Source: Amarolinea aalborgensis
GTDB lineage: Bacteria; Chloroflexota; Anaerolineae; SSC4; Amarolineaceae
Reading direction: 5' to 3'
Length of the DNA: 64,000 nt
Assembly: GCF_900491745.1 (NCBI RefSeq)
Contig: NZ_UETR01000008.1
Location: 1-64,000, forward strand
Shown: piece by piece, positions 1 through 9,234 of the stretch
How positions within the stretch are numbered: position 1 is the first letter of the stretch
How the letters are laid out: the number at the start of each line of letters is the position of its first letter
Notes under the pieces: generated by a model
The model's input: only the letters and a program-made list of their open reading frames with translations
Databases searched by the model: none
Told to the model about the DNA's origin: nothing
Program-made: the position numbers and the translations under genes

Positions 1-30
1 GTATAATCTGCGGTACAGGAAACAGACACG

Positions 31-248
31 ATGGGCAACCGATTCGTTGGACGCCAGCAAGAACTGAGTTTGTTTGATGCGCAATGGGAAGCTTCCGGCG
101 CGCGATTCCTGGTGCTTTATGGTCGGCGTCGAGTAGGAAAACGGAGATTCAGAACAGGTTACCAGCCGGCAAAAATTGGACCTGTGTGGGCCTGCGTTTG
201 CTCGATTTGCAGCAGGTGGATGATGACTTGGCAGCCTGGTCAGAGTAG
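31..248 (+). pseudogene. Remnant of an ATPase with an archaeal-ATPase-like N-terminus
   Basis: The first 37 codons (to about 141) read like the start of the AAA ATPases that begin with FVGR..EL followed by a Walker A of the form YGRRRVGK; here FVGRQQELSLF and LVLYGRRRVGK are present. Right after the Lys of Walker A the similarity stops: the expected T/S and the rest of the domain are missing and the frame runs on as low-quality residues. A different frame downstream reads to a TAG at 246-248 and may be the gene's original C-terminal tail, which would make this an internal deletion; that part is a guess. A TATAAT-like hexamer lies at 2-7. The N-terminal match is clear, the extent of the remnant is not. 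Confidence 0.45.
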
Positions 249-304
249 TCATCGTATCGAACGCGATCTTCCATCGGCCTTTTCCAAGATGCCAGTGAGA
301 GGCG

Positions 305-341
305 AAAAAAGACTTCCGAAGTCTTGCAGACTTCGGAAGTC
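305..341 (-). terminator. Intrinsic terminator of the ferredoxin-NADP reductase gene
   Basis: Positions 311-324 and 328-341 form a perfect 14-bp inverted repeat with a 3-nt loop. Read on the minus strand the stem is followed by six T residues (310-305), the classical intrinsic terminator layout, 12 bases past the reductase stop. The stem core is shared with the palindromes at 12968-13002 and 57864-57910, so this terminator belongs to a dispersed repeat family. Confidence 0.8.
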
Positions 342-352
342 CCGTTGCTTTT

Positions 353-1756
353 CTACGCTCTTCCCAGCGCGGCCAGCATCTCGGCCACGCTGGTGAACTT
401 GAGGCGCGGGCGACCTTGTTCCTGGCCGCGGCTCAGCTCCAATTCGTTCAGGCGCTGCCAGTCCGCGTAGGAGAAGTAGTGCGGCGCACGGGCTTTGACC
501 AGGTCAGCGATCGCGGAAACCTCTGGCTGGGCCGGGGCCAGGGTCAGGCCCTGCGCCAGGTCTTCCAGCATACAGGTGACGGTTTCTACCGCGTCGGGCT
601 TGTTGGTTCCGATGACGCCGTTGGGGCCGCGCTTGATCCAGCCAGCCGTATATTCACCTACCTGCGGCTGCTTTGATTCTGGGTTCAACACGCGCCCCTT
701 TTGATTCAAGATCACGCCCCAGCTCTCGTTGAAAGGCACGCCTGGCACCGGTACGCCGCGGTAGCCGACCGAACGAAAGACCAGCCCCACCGCAATCTCC
801 TCGGTTTCTCCGGTCGCTTTGGGGCGCAAGGTGCCCGTGTCGGTCGCGACGAGTTTGTTGTGCACCAGGCGCATCGTCTTGACCTGACCGCGTTCATCGC
901 CGGTCAACTCTGTGGGCGAAACCAGGAAGCGGAAGATCAAGCGCCGCGCCTTGCCGGTTGGCTCGTGTCGCGCATACTCCTGCAAAATCTCGACCTTTCT
1001 GAACAGGGTGCGGTCGTTGTTGCGATCCAGCTCGGCCTGGCTCAAGGGATCCAGCGTCACTTCCGCGGGCGGCACGATCACATCCACATCCGCCATTTCG
1101 CCCACCTCTTTGATCTCCGGGTTGGTGAACGCAGCCTGGACTGGCCCGCGGCGCCCCAGGACATAGACGGTGCGCACCCGACTGGCGCGCAAGGCCTCCA
1201 GCGCGTAGTCGGCAATGTCGGACTTGAGGAGCTCCTCCGGCGTGCGGCATAGGATGCGCGCGACATCAATCGCCACGTTGCCAATGCCCACGACGGCGGC
1301 CGCTTCCTGGGAAAGGTCGAACTGCAGGTCGCGGTAGTCGGGATGGCCGTTATACCAGGCCACGAAGTCGGTCGCGGGGTGGCTGCCCGCCAAATCCTCG
1401 CCCGGGATGTCCATGCGGCGGTCAGTCTGCGCGCCCGTGGTATAGACGATCTGATGGTAGTGCGCCTTCAGCTCATCCACGGACAGATGCTTGCCAATTT
1501 CGACGTTGCCATAGAAACGAACATGCGAATTGGTGGCTGTCTTGTCAAAGACTGCAGTCACGGTTTTGATCTTTTGATGATCGGGAGCCACACCGGCGCG
1601 CACTAGCCCAAAGGGGGTTGGCACGCGATCGAATAAGTCAATCTCAACGTTGAGATTGACCTGCTTCAACAAATGCTCAGCGGTGTAGAAGCCGGTCGGA
1701 CCAGCGCCAATGATGGCGACGCGTAAGGGGTTGCCGGCTGTACCTGGTTGTGTCAT
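353..1756 (-). CDS. fprA: Ferredoxin--NADP+ reductase, adrenodoxin-reductase/FprA type
   Basis: 467-residue flavoprotein expected to move electrons between NADPH and ferredoxin in the cytoplasm. An N-terminal FAD-binding Rossmann motif (VAIIGAGPTGFYTAEHLL) is followed by the family stretch FGLVRAGVAPDH, a second dinucleotide motif for NADP (VVGIGNVAIDVARIL), and the C-terminal block GWIKRGPNGVIGTNKPDA, which is diagnostic for the FprA/adrenodoxin reductase family. Length matches the family. ATG at 1756 is chosen because AGGAG precedes it by about 7 bases and homology begins just after; an upstream in-frame ATG would add 19 residues without a ribosome site. It lies 72 bp downstream of the CBS gene on the same strand, so the two may be co-transcribed, and ends in an intrinsic terminator. 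Physiological partner ferredoxin is not in the window. Confidence 0.93.
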   Translation of the reverse strand: MTQPGTAGNPLRVAIIGAGPTGFYTAEHLLKQVNLNVEIDLFDRVPTPFGLVRAGVAPDHQKIKTVTAVFDKTATNSHVRFYGNVEIGKHLSVDELKAHYHQIVYTTGAQTDRRMDIPGEDLAGSHPATDFVAWYNGHPDYRDLQFDLSQEAAAVVGIGNVAIDVARILCRTPEELLKSDIADYALEALRASRVRTVYVLGRRGPVQAAFTNPEIKEVGEMADVDVIVPPAEVTLDPLSQAELDRNNDRTLFRKVEILQEYARHEPTGKARRLIFRFLVSPTELTGDERGQVKTMRLVHNKLVATDTGTLRPKATGETEEIAVGLVFRSVGYRGVPVPGVPFNESWGVILNQKGRVLNPESKQPQVGEYTAGWIKRGPNGVIGTNKPDAVETVTCMLEDLAQGLTLAPAQPEVSAIADLVKARAPHYFSYADWQRLNELELSRGQEQGRPRLKFTSVAEMLAALGRA

Positions 1757-1828
1757 TCGACGCTCCTTTGCCTCGAACCGTGGATGGCCGATTGCCATCG
1801 GGCCTGCTTGCACACCGGTGTCTCAGGC

Positions 1829-2257
1829 CTAGCTGCCCAAGATCTCGATTTGCAGGCGATCTATCTCACCCATGTACGTGTCACGCTCAGCCTTCAGAAT
1901 GTCGCCGATGGATACGATGCCGACCAACGCGCCCTCTTCCAAAATAGGCACGTGGCGGGTGCGCGTCTCGGTCATGGTGTGCGCCAACATGCGCAGGTCG
2001 TCATGCGGCGAACCGATGACCATGTCCTTCTTCATCACGTCACTGACCAGCCGCTCGAACACGGCTTCATCGCTGGCCGCGCGACGGATGATGTCGTGCT
2101 CCTCCAGAATACCGACCGGGTGGCGGTTATCATCTACCACGACCAGCGAGCCAATGTTGTGCATGGCCAACACGCCGATCGCCTCCTTGATGGTGCGGCC
2201 CGGCTGGATCGTCGCCACGTTTGGGCCTTTTTTAGATAAGATCAGACTGGTTTTCAT
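1829..2257 (-). CDS. Tandem CBS-domain protein
   Basis: 142-residue soluble protein consisting almost entirely of two CBS domains (about residues 8-60 and 72-132). Visible CBS signatures are IGSLVVVDDNRHPVGILEEHDI and RHVPILEEGALVGIVSIGDI. Stand-alone CBS pairs bind adenosyl ligands (AMP, ATP, SAM) and usually act as energy or redox sensors regulating a partner; no partner can be named here. An AAAGGAG ribosome site lies about 9 bases before the ATG. Only 72 bp separate it from the reductase gene downstream, and the upstream side is the heptamer repeat region, so any promoter must lie between 2258 and about 2370. Confidence 0.9.
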   Translation of the reverse strand: MKTSLILSKKGPNVATIQPGRTIKEAIGVLAMHNIGSLVVVDDNRHPVGILEEHDIIRRAASDEAVFERLVSDVMKKDMVIGSPHDDLRMLAHTMTETRTRHVPILEEGALVGIVSIGDILKAERDTYMGEIDRLQIEILGS

Positions 2258-2373
2258 CGTCCCCTGCTCCTTTCACTGCCCTGCATCTCGTTGTCTGTCA
2301 GGGTTTCTATTCTACCACTGCAAACGTATTTCAGCCACAAAGAGCACGGTAGAAAGAGTCGAGAGTGGAGAGT

Positions 2374-2583
<210 letters not shown>

Positions 2584-2696
2584 GAGCGGCGGAAGTCGCT
2601 TGCGGTAAGCAGCAAAGCCGGGTAAAATGGGGACGTTACAGTCCCAGCCCAATGGTTGGATGGGGCCGTGTTGATTTCCGTTGTAGGAGTCTGCTC

Positions 2697-3767
2697 TTGT
2701 CCATCACTGCTTTCATCGAGGCCATGCCCAAGGCCGAGCTGCACATCCACCTGGAGGGGGCCATTGCCCCGGCCACCCTTCTGCGCCTGGCCGCGCGCCA
2801 TGGCCGGGCGCTGCCTGCGGATAATGTGGAAGACTTGCAGGCCTGGTACCGTTTTACCACCTTTCGCCATTTCATCGAAGTCTACCTGGCGGGCCAGGCC
2901 TGTCTGCGCGCGGCTGAGGACTTCGCCTTGATCGCCTACGAACTGGGCGCGGACCGTGCGCGCCAGGCGATTCGCTACTCTGAAGTGACGGTCACGCCTT
3001 ACACCCACATCTGGCAGCAGAAAGGCATCCGGCCCGCGGAGATCATCGAAGGGCTGGAAGACGGCCGCGCGCGGGCGCGGCGTGATTTTGGCGTGGAGAT
3101 GCGCTGGGTATTCGACATTCCGCGCAACCTGCCGGAGCCGGCCGGCTCCTGGACGGCAGACTACGCGATTCAACACATGGACAAGGGCGTGGTGGGCTTT
3201 GGCCTGGGTGGGGATGAGTCGAAGTCGCCGCCGGAGCTGTGGGAGGAACCATTTCAGCGCGCCATCGCGGCCGGCCTCTACAGCGTGCCCCATGCCGGCG
3301 AAGTGGCCGGGCCAGCCAGCGTGTGGGGCGCGTTGCGCAAGCTGGGCGCCCGGCGCTTGGGCCACGGCGTGCGCAGCAGCGAAGATCCAGCGCTCGTTGC
3401 ACACCTGGCGGCGACGCAAATTCCGCTTGAGGTCAACCCCACCAGCAATTTGTGCTTAAACGTTTATCCCGACTTCAGCCAGCATCCGCTGCGCCGCTTG
3501 TGGGACGCGGGCGTCTACCTGACGGTCAATTCGGACGACCCGCCCATGTTCAACACCACGCTGACCGCCGAGTACGCGGTGCTGGTCAACCATTTTGATT
3601 TCACGCTCGCGGAGTTGGAGCGCATCAGCCTCAACGCCGTGGCCGCGGCCGCACCGCTGGGCCTGACGCCAGTCGCACGCCAGCAAATGGCAGCCGATTT
3701 CCGCGCCCAGTTTGCCGATCTGCGCCAACGGCTCGGCCTGCCGGGCCAGGAGACCGCCGATGCCTGA
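2697..3767 (+). CDS. add: Adenosine deaminase
   Basis: 356-residue metal-dependent hydrolase that deaminates (deoxy)adenosine to (deoxy)inosine in purine salvage. Zinc and catalytic residues are in place: HIH at 16-18 within KAELHIHLEG, H199 and E202 in PHAGEV, the His of LGHGVRSSED, and D280/D281 in NSDDPPMFNT. The start is set at TTG 2697: AGGAG at 2685-2689 sits 7 bases upstream and it yields the family N-terminus ITAFIEAMPKAELHIHLEG; an ATG at 2724 would remove nine conserved residues and lacks a ribosome site. A much longer open frame upstream is only read-through of the heptamer array. The stop overlaps the acetyltransferase start by 8 bp. Distinction from adenine deaminase-like paralogues is not certain. 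Confidence 0.92.
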   Translation: MSITAFIEAMPKAELHIHLEGAIAPATLLRLAARHGRALPADNVEDLQAWYRFTTFRHFIEVYLAGQACLRAAEDFALIAYELGADRARQAIRYSEVTVTPYTHIWQQKGIRPAEIIEGLEDGRARARRDFGVEMRWVFDIPRNLPEPAGSWTADYAIQHMDKGVVGFGLGGDESKSPPELWEEPFQRAIAAGLYSVPHAGEVAGPASVWGALRKLGARRLGHGVRSSEDPALVAHLAATQIPLEVNPTSNLCLNVYPDFSQHPLRRLWDAGVYLTVNSDDPPMFNTTLTAEYAVLVNHFDFTLAELERISLNAVAAAAPLGLTPVARQQMAADFRAQFADLRQRLGLPGQETADA

Positions 3768-4614
3768 GATAGACCTGATCGCCGCGGATCAACTGCCGGT
3801 GCCAGACCTGACCACCCTGCTCAACGCGGTCTACGCCGATTATGCCGTGCCGGTGCAGCGCTCAGCGGAACAGGTGGAGGCAGGCCACCAGGCGTGGGAC
3901 ATAGATCTGACCGCTTCGGTGGTTGCCCTGGTGGACGGCGCGCCGGTTGGCGTGGCGCTGCTGGGCCGGCGCGAACGCCGCGGCTGGATTGGCAGCATGG
4001 GAGTTCTGCCAGCCTGGCGCCGCCGGGGCATCGGCCGGCGTCTCTTGCAGCAGGTGCAGGCCAATGCGCGCCGCGCCGGCCTGCACGCCATTGACCTGGA
4101 GGTGCTGACGCGCAACACGGCCGCCCTGGCCCTCTACGAAGCGGCCGGCTTCCAGATTCAGCGTGAGCTGCTCGTCTGGGAGCGCCGCGCAGAACAGGGT
4201 GCGCTGCCTGACCCCTACTTCAAATTGCAGCCAGCCGACGTGGCGTGGGTATTGGCGCAGGCGCCGACCTGGCATGACACCCCGCCCTGCTGGCAGCGCC
4301 AACCGGCCTCGCTCAGGCATCTGTCCGACCTGCAAGCGCTGGCGGTGGCCGATGCCACCGGCGAACGCCAGGTTTATGTGCTCTTCCGACCGCCGCAGGA
4401 TGGGCGCATCCGCCTGGCCGACATCGGCGCGGCGCCCGGCCACGAGCCGCGGCGCTTGGGGCGGGAGCTCCTCCAAGGCTTTCATCTGCGCTACTTTGGC
4501 GCGACCGTGACGCTGGTCAATGAGCCGGTCGAGAGTGCATGGAACCGCGTGTTCGTGGCCATGGGCTACTACGTGATCGAGCGGCAGCACGAGATGCGCT
4601 GGCTGGCGGCGTGA
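3760..4614 (+). CDS. GNAT-family N-acetyltransferase
   Basis: 284-residue protein with an N-terminal GNAT domain (about residues 5-150). The acetyl-CoA pyrophosphate-binding motif A is clear as VLPAWRRRGIGRRLLQQV, followed by the motif B-like stretch LEVLTRNTAALALYEAAGFQ. The C-terminal half (about 155-284) is a second, divergent GNAT-like half ending in NEPVESAWNRVFVAMGYYV, as in two-domain GNATs. The substrate is unknown. AGGAG at 3748-3752 precedes the ATG by 7 bases, inside the end of the adenosine deaminase gene with which it overlaps by 8 bp, implying translational coupling. An upstream ATG at 3712 would give residues lacking GNAT similarity. Confidence 0.88.
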   Translation: MPEIDLIAADQLPVPDLTTLLNAVYADYAVPVQRSAEQVEAGHQAWDIDLTASVVALVDGAPVGVALLGRRERRGWIGSMGVLPAWRRRGIGRRLLQQVQANARRAGLHAIDLEVLTRNTAALALYEAAGFQIQRELLVWERRAEQGALPDPYFKLQPADVAWVLAQAPTWHDTPPCWQRQPASLRHLSDLQALAVADATGERQVYVLFRPPQDGRIRLADIGAAPGHEPRRLGRELLQGFHLRYFGATVTLVNEPVESAWNRVFVAMGYYVIERQHEMRWLAA

Positions 4615-4641
4615 TGCGCGGCCGGCGGCGAGAAACATGGC

Positions 4642-4881
4642 ATGACCAACAAACCATCTGAACCAACCGACTACCGGCGTTATCGCGCCGAAACCGACCG
4701 CCGCCTGCTGCTGGCCGTGGTTGGCTTCCTGATCGTCGTAGGCGGCGCGCTGATCGGGATCGTCTACGGCGGCTGGGCCGCGGCCACCGGCTTGATCTGC
4801 CTGTTGGCCGGCGCGGGCGTCATCCTCTTCCTGTGGCTCCTGCTGACCGTGATCGAACGGTGGGTCAACAAGTCGGAATAG
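4642..4881 (+). CDS. Small two-helix membrane protein
   Basis: 79 residues: a charged cytoplasmic N-terminus (about 1-20), then two hydrophobic segments at about 21-43 (LLLAVVGFLIVVGGALIGIV) and 47-70, and a short charged tail. It starts 27 bp after the acetyltransferase stop and is probably the third gene of the same transcript. No family is recognised; the layout resembles small hypothetical membrane proteins widespread in bacteria. The hydrophobicity pattern and in-operon position support it as a real gene. Confidence 0.7.
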   Translation: MTNKPSEPTDYRRYRAETDRRLLLAVVGFLIVVGGALIGIVYGGWAAATGLICLLAGAGVILFLWLLLTVIERWVNKSE

Positions 4882-4898
4882 AACCCGCAGAATGGAAC

Positions 4899-4997
4899 CG
4901 CCACGGCGCCAAGACCGCAAAGGGAACTGGATAGGCCCAAGCGATCTTCGCGCCTTAGCAGCGTCTTTGTGCTCTTTGTGTTCTTTGTGGTTGAAAA
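4899..4997. repeat. Dispersed CACAAAG-type imperfect inverted repeat
   Basis: Between the small membrane protein and the FecR-like gene (convergent) lies an imperfect inverted repeat with arms rich in GCCAAGACCGCAAAG and CTTTGTGCTCTTTGTG, ending GTGGTTGAAAAA. Related copies lie at 2329-2350, 25973-26070, 15517-15636 (TTCGCG variant) and 60973-61044. It may serve as a bidirectional terminator here, but its repetition indicates a mobile or amplified intergenic element. Confidence 0.7.
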
Positions 4998-5023
4998 ATC
5001 GCTCAAATTAGGATTCCCATTCC

Positions 5024-6235
5024 TTAACGCAGCGTGGCGGTGCAGTCGTAGGGCGCTGAATCGAGCGGCCCGAAGCTCACGCAGGGAATGCACAAACCCC
5101 GGCCGGTCAGCGCCGCGGCGGCCAACGGCGGGCGGGCGCGCACACTGAACAGCCTCTTCATCGCCGGATTGTCCGTGTCAAATTCGCTGCCGCGGGCCGC
5201 CTGAGATCCATCCAGACCGTAAGCGGCCAGCTGCACCGGGTTGTCCTTGCCAGGGCTGGTGGCCGGATCAGGGTTGAAGGAAACGATCGAGACCTGGCGC
5301 ACCTGGCACTTCAGGCTGCTGAAGTCCATGCGCAGGGTGGCGCCGTAGAGTGCCGGCAGCGGCACGTTGCTTCCGCAGTACGCGCCGGCATATTCTCCTT
5401 CACCCACCGTGAAAGCCACATACCCCTCGCCCGTGGGCGCAAACAGGCGGAACTTGCTCCAGTCACTGGTCTTGGCATCCTGCAGGTTGAGGGTGAAGTT
5501 GCATTCGGGCGCCCCGCTACCCGCGCCATCCGGCAGCCCATCGGGGAAGAGGACATCCTGCACATCGGGTGCTTCGCGCCCGGCGCGCGCCTCGCGGTAC
5601 CAGGCCATGATTTGCACCACGCGCGCAGGCGCCAGCGTCACTGGCTCGTGCGCCGGGCCGGTCGCCTCAGCCCACGCAGTCTGCCCGGCCTGCACGGTCC
5701 AGATCACATTCGGCTCCTGCCAGGAGTGCACGCGCACGCTGTCCTTGAACGTGACCACCCAGTCGCGCCCGCTGCCCGGTTCACGCACGACCAGGAACTC
5801 GGTGCCGGTGGAGACCACTTCCAACAGGTCGGTTTGCACCGTCACGCGCGACGTCGCCCCGGCCGGATCCACGCGTCCAAACAGCGCGCCAAAGGTTAGA
5901 AGCACAGTCACGATTGGATCGCTGTCGCGCGCAGGTACACTCTTGAGCGCCAGGTCGCCATCGCGAAAGACTTCCAACGATACGGCATCGCCAAAGCGGA
6001 GTACGGCGCGGCCGCTGGCGTTGACATTGAGTTGATCGCCCACGCGCAAATCGGTCGTGGCGGTCGTCGCCAGCGGCTGGAAGGCGCTGCTGCTGCCGGT
6101 GCGCACGGTCACCACATCCAGCTCCGCCTGGGCCTTGACCGTGTCCGCACGACGACCGCCGCAGCCGGCTAATCCGGCCAACGCCAGAATGATGCAAGCT
6201 GCGATGGTCCATGCACGAAAGATGCGAGGCGCCAT
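5024..6235 (-). CDS. FecR-domain lipoprotein
   Basis: 403 residues. The N-terminus is a lipoprotein signal with lipobox LAGC around residue 26, so the protein should be membrane-anchored outside the cytoplasm. Residues about 35-215 form a FecR-like domain: repeated beta segments, DLRVGDQLNVNASGRAVLRFGD, and the hallmark VVSTGTEFLVV. The C-terminal part (about 250-403) is a separate beta-rich region with several Cys and no recognised family. ATG 6235 is preceded by AAAGGGGG; the long upstream open frame is the antisense of the neighbouring gene's end. It starts 14 bp after the stop of the SIR2/nSTAND gene on the same strand, so the two form an operon. FecR domains usually sense or transmit extracellular signals; no sigma factor is adjacent. 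Confidence 0.85.
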   Translation of the reverse strand: MAPRIFRAWTIAACIILALAGLAGCGGRRADTVKAQAELDVVTVRTGSSSAFQPLATTATTDLRVGDQLNVNASGRAVLRFGDAVSLEVFRDGDLALKSVPARDSDPIVTVLLTFGALFGRVDPAGATSRVTVQTDLLEVVSTGTEFLVVREPGSGRDWVVTFKDSVRVHSWQEPNVIWTVQAGQTAWAEATGPAHEPVTLAPARVVQIMAWYREARAGREAPDVQDVLFPDGLPDGAGSGAPECNFTLNLQDAKTSDWSKFRLFAPTGEGYVAFTVGEGEYAGAYCGSNVPLPALYGATLRMDFSSLKCQVRQVSIVSFNPDPATSPGKDNPVQLAAYGLDGSQAARGSEFDTDNPAMKRLFSVRARPPLAAAALTGRGLCIPCVSFGPLDSAPYDCTATLR

Positions 6236-6249
6236 GATTTCCCCCTTTG

Positions 6250-9234
6250 TTACACAGATGGTTTTCCGCCGACGTCTGCGCCGGCGCGCCGCGAGCGCAG
6301 CGCCAGCGCCAGGCTGAGGCCGATCAGCGCGCCGGCCAGCGCCGCTTCGACAGTCAGGATGTGATTGCCCACGCCAAAACGGCTGGCCAACATCATGCCG
6401 GCCGCGCCCGTCGTCAACGCCGTCACAGCCTGCAGCGGCCAGGCCGAGGGCGCCAGTCCGAGTCCCAACAGCAGGGCAAGGCCCAGGCTGGCAATCAGCC
6501 AGGCCAGTGGGGTCAACCCAGAGAGCAGCGCCAGGCCGCCCAGGGTCAACGCGAAGCCGATGCTGCCGCCGAGCACGCCGCCCAACGCCGCGCCGGCGCG
6601 CGGCCGCTCTTGCCAAACGATCTGCCCCAGCGCGCGCGCCGCACCAAAAACCGCGCCGCCGACCGCGCCGAGCAGACCCATCAGCAGGGTCAGGAGGAGC
6701 AGCGCGGAGAGGGTGAGGATGGCGGGCAACGTCTGACTGCGGTTGTATTGGAAAAAGGCGAGCAGGCCAAAACCGAGACCAAAACCAACCGCGCCGCCGA
6801 TGCCGCCAGCCGCAGTCTGCTGGCGGATGAAGCCGGTCGCGCGTTGATAGCGCCGCCGCGCGGTTTGTAGAAACGCGCCGCGCCGCGTGGCCGCGGCCAG
6901 GCCATGCAGGGCCAGGGGGTTGACATCGCGCACCGCGCCCAGGACGGTCAGCGCCGCCGCGGCTTGCGTCGTGTCGGCCAGGGCGACCGCCACGGCTGGC
7001 TCACGCCATGTGCCGCCCAGGCGGCCGAAGGCTTCGGCGGCCGCACTGCGCACCTCTGGCGCCGCGTCGGTCAGCGCAGCCTGGGCCAGCGCGGGGAGCA
7101 CCGCGGGCGTCATGGCCGCGGCCGTGATCGCGCCCAGGCGGGCCGCGGCCTGGGCGCGCGCCTCTGCCTCGCGGTGCGCCAGCAAATCGAGCAGGACCGC
7201 GGTGCGCGTGGCGTCGTCTGGCGTCAGCGCCAGCCAGGCATCCACCTGGCGGTTGTAGCGCACGGCGCAGCGCAGCAGAAAGGACGTCGCGTCTGGCGTC
7301 AGGTGCAGGCGAGCGCGCTGTGCGTCGAGCAGATCAAAGTCGCCCTGCGAAGCGAACGCGCGCCGCGCCTGCCAATCGGCCAGCAGGCGCGCCAGCAGTT
7401 CTTGCGCCTGTTTGAGCGCGACCTGCTGCGCATCCAGCCAGCCCGCAATGCGCGCGGCCAAATAGTCGTGGCTCAACTCGAAATGGCTGTCGTCCACGCG
7501 GCGCAGCAGGCGCTGGCCCAGCAAACGCTCCAGCAGCGCCGTCACCGTGGTGGCCGGCAGTCCGCTGGCGGCGGTCACCTCATCGGCGCTGAGCACCGCT
7601 TTGGTCTGATGGGACGTGACCAGCGCGCTGAGCACCGCCTGCACCTGGGGCTGCTCCTCTGGCGTGTAGGCCGCCAGGGCGTCCGTGAGGTACGCGGCGA
7701 GAATCCCCGCGGCGCCGCCCACCTGCTGATAGTCGGCCAGGCGAATCGTCGCGCCGGGCCGGCCAAACTGATGATAGAGGCGTTCGCACACCAGTTGCAG
7801 CTGCGGCGGCGCCACCCCGCCTTGCCACAGGTCGTGCAGCAGGCGCTCCACCAACAGCGGCTCGAACGAGACATTGAAGCGGGCCGCGGGGCCGGTGATG
7901 GCCTCGCCCGCGCCCTCCCATGAGAGGCGCTCCAGCCGGTAGCGTTGATCCAACAGGCCGGGGATCAGCTTCTCCAACGACGCCAACTGAGGCAAGAAGT
8001 CGTCGCGCACCGCCAGCACCACGCGCCAATCGTGGCTGCGGTCGGCCAGCGCGGCCATCAGCGCCTGCGCAAAGGCCTGGCGCTGGGCTTCGCCCCACAA
8101 CAGCAGCAATTCCTCCGCCTGGTCGAGAACCAACACGGCGCGTGCAGCGAGGTCGGGAAGGTTGCCCGTCGCCGCGGGGTCGAACTCGCGCACACGCGTC
8201 AGGTGCACCTCAAAACCGGCGCGGAGCAGCCGCGGGGTCACGCCGGCGCGCAGCAGCGACGTTTTGCCGCTGCCCGACTCGCCGTAGACCACGACCAGGG
8301 GATTGGCCAGGATTTTGTTCGCCAGGCGCGCGCTGTCCTCCTGGCGACCGAAAAAGATCGCGGCATCAGTCGCGTCGAACGCGTCCAGGCCCTTGTAGGG
8401 CGAAGCCGGCAGGGGCGCGGGAGGGGGCGGCGCATCATCCACGGGCGGCGCGGCCGCGGGCGTGGGCGTCAGCGCCTGGATGCCGGCCATCAGCTCCTGC
8501 AGGAAATGCGCGGTGTTGTCCGGCACGAGCTCGACCCCTTTTTGCGCCCAATACTGCTGATCGGCCGCGTTGAGCGGCTGCTCGATTACGGCGTAGGCGC
8601 GGCGTCGGTGCTCGCGCACGCTGCGCGTCACCTGCGCAAAGAGGCGCTTGAAGGCCGGAGAGGTCAGGTCGTAGCCCAGGAAGATCAGCGTCTTGGTGGC
8701 AAAGAAGGCGCGGATCAGATCGGAGAGCGTGGGCAGGCGGGCCAGGAATTCATCGAAGTCGTCTTCGGTGATGACGAGAGAGTCGGGCTGACTGAGGTCG
8801 CCCTGCATCTTGATGACGACCACCTTGCTCTCGTCGAAGTAGGGCACATCCGCGTCGCGCACGATCAGGACATAGGATTTGCCCGCCATACGCAGCGCAT
8901 CCTCCAGCAGCGCGTCGTAGGCCGTGGTGATGATCTTCGAGGAAGGCAGCACGGCCTGGGCCAGCAGTTCATGCAGCGCGGAAGGCTGCAGCGCCAGTTG
9001 GCGCAGCGCATCGCGCAGGGCCTGCACCAGGGGTTGGCGCCCGCGCAAGGCTTCGAAATCGCGCGCCACGGCCGTCAGCGACCGATCCGGGCGGTCATAG
9101 CTGATCTGCTGCGCCAACAGTTCCGCGATTTGCGTCAGCGGCAAGGGCGCGGCGGCGTCGCGCAGGCTGTCGCCCACGAAGAGCAGCGCATTATCGGCCG
9201 CCAGGTCAGCGGCCAGGTCACGTGTGAGGTTCAT
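6250..9234 (-). CDS. SIR2-like/nSTAND1 NTPase with HEAT repeats and C-terminal membrane domain
   Basis: 994 residues with a four-part architecture. (1) About 1-240: SIR2-like domain, seen from FVGDSL, ITTAYDALLED, KMQGDLSQPDSLVITEDDFDEFL and LIFLGYDLTSPAF. (2) About 277-640: nSTAND1-type NTPase with PYKGLDAFDATDAAIFFGR, Walker A GESGSGKT at 318-325, Walker B VLVLDQAEE with D371 and AVRDDF, then a winged-helix-like segment. (3) About 690-780: HEAT-like helical repeats. (4) About 810-994: Gly/Ala-rich hydrophobic segments, roughly six membrane helices. The SIR2 catalytic Asn of TTNYD is Ala105 and the His of KxHGD is Gln144, so NADase activity is doubtful. STAND proteins act as oligomerising switches; SIR2-STAND fusions are known in antiphage defence. 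Start ATG 9234 has only a weak ribosome site. Confidence 0.85.
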   Translation of the reverse strand: MNLTRDLAADLAADNALLFVGDSLRDAAAPLPLTQIAELLAQQISYDRPDRSLTAVARDFEALRGRQPLVQALRDALRQLALQPSALHELLAQAVLPSSKIITTAYDALLEDALRMAGKSYVLIVRDADVPYFDESKVVVIKMQGDLSQPDSLVITEDDFDEFLARLPTLSDLIRAFFATKTLIFLGYDLTSPAFKRLFAQVTRSVREHRRRAYAVIEQPLNAADQQYWAQKGVELVPDNTAHFLQELMAGIQALTPTPAAAPPVDDAPPPPAPLPASPYKGLDAFDATDAAIFFGRQEDSARLANKILANPLVVVYGESGSGKTSLLRAGVTPRLLRAGFEVHLTRVREFDPAATGNLPDLAARAVLVLDQAEELLLLWGEAQRQAFAQALMAALADRSHDWRVVLAVRDDFLPQLASLEKLIPGLLDQRYRLERLSWEGAGEAITGPAARFNVSFEPLLVERLLHDLWQGGVAPPQLQLVCERLYHQFGRPGATIRLADYQQVGGAAGILAAYLTDALAAYTPEEQPQVQAVLSALVTSHQTKAVLSADEVTAASGLPATTVTALLERLLGQRLLRRVDDSHFELSHDYLAARIAGWLDAQQVALKQAQELLARLLADWQARRAFASQGDFDLLDAQRARLHLTPDATSFLLRCAVRYNRQVDAWLALTPDDATRTAVLLDLLAHREAEARAQAAARLGAITAAAMTPAVLPALAQAALTDAAPEVRSAAAEAFGRLGGTWREPAVAVALADTTQAAAALTVLGAVRDVNPLALHGLAAATRRGAFLQTARRRYQRATGFIRQQTAAGGIGGAVGFGLGFGLLAFFQYNRSQTLPAILTLSALLLLTLLMGLLGAVGGAVFGAARALGQIVWQERPRAGAALGGVLGGSIGFALTLGGLALLSGLTPLAWLIASLGLALLLGLGLAPSAWPLQAVTALTTGAAGMMLASRFGVGNHILTVEAALAGALIGLSLALALRSRRAGADVGGKPSV

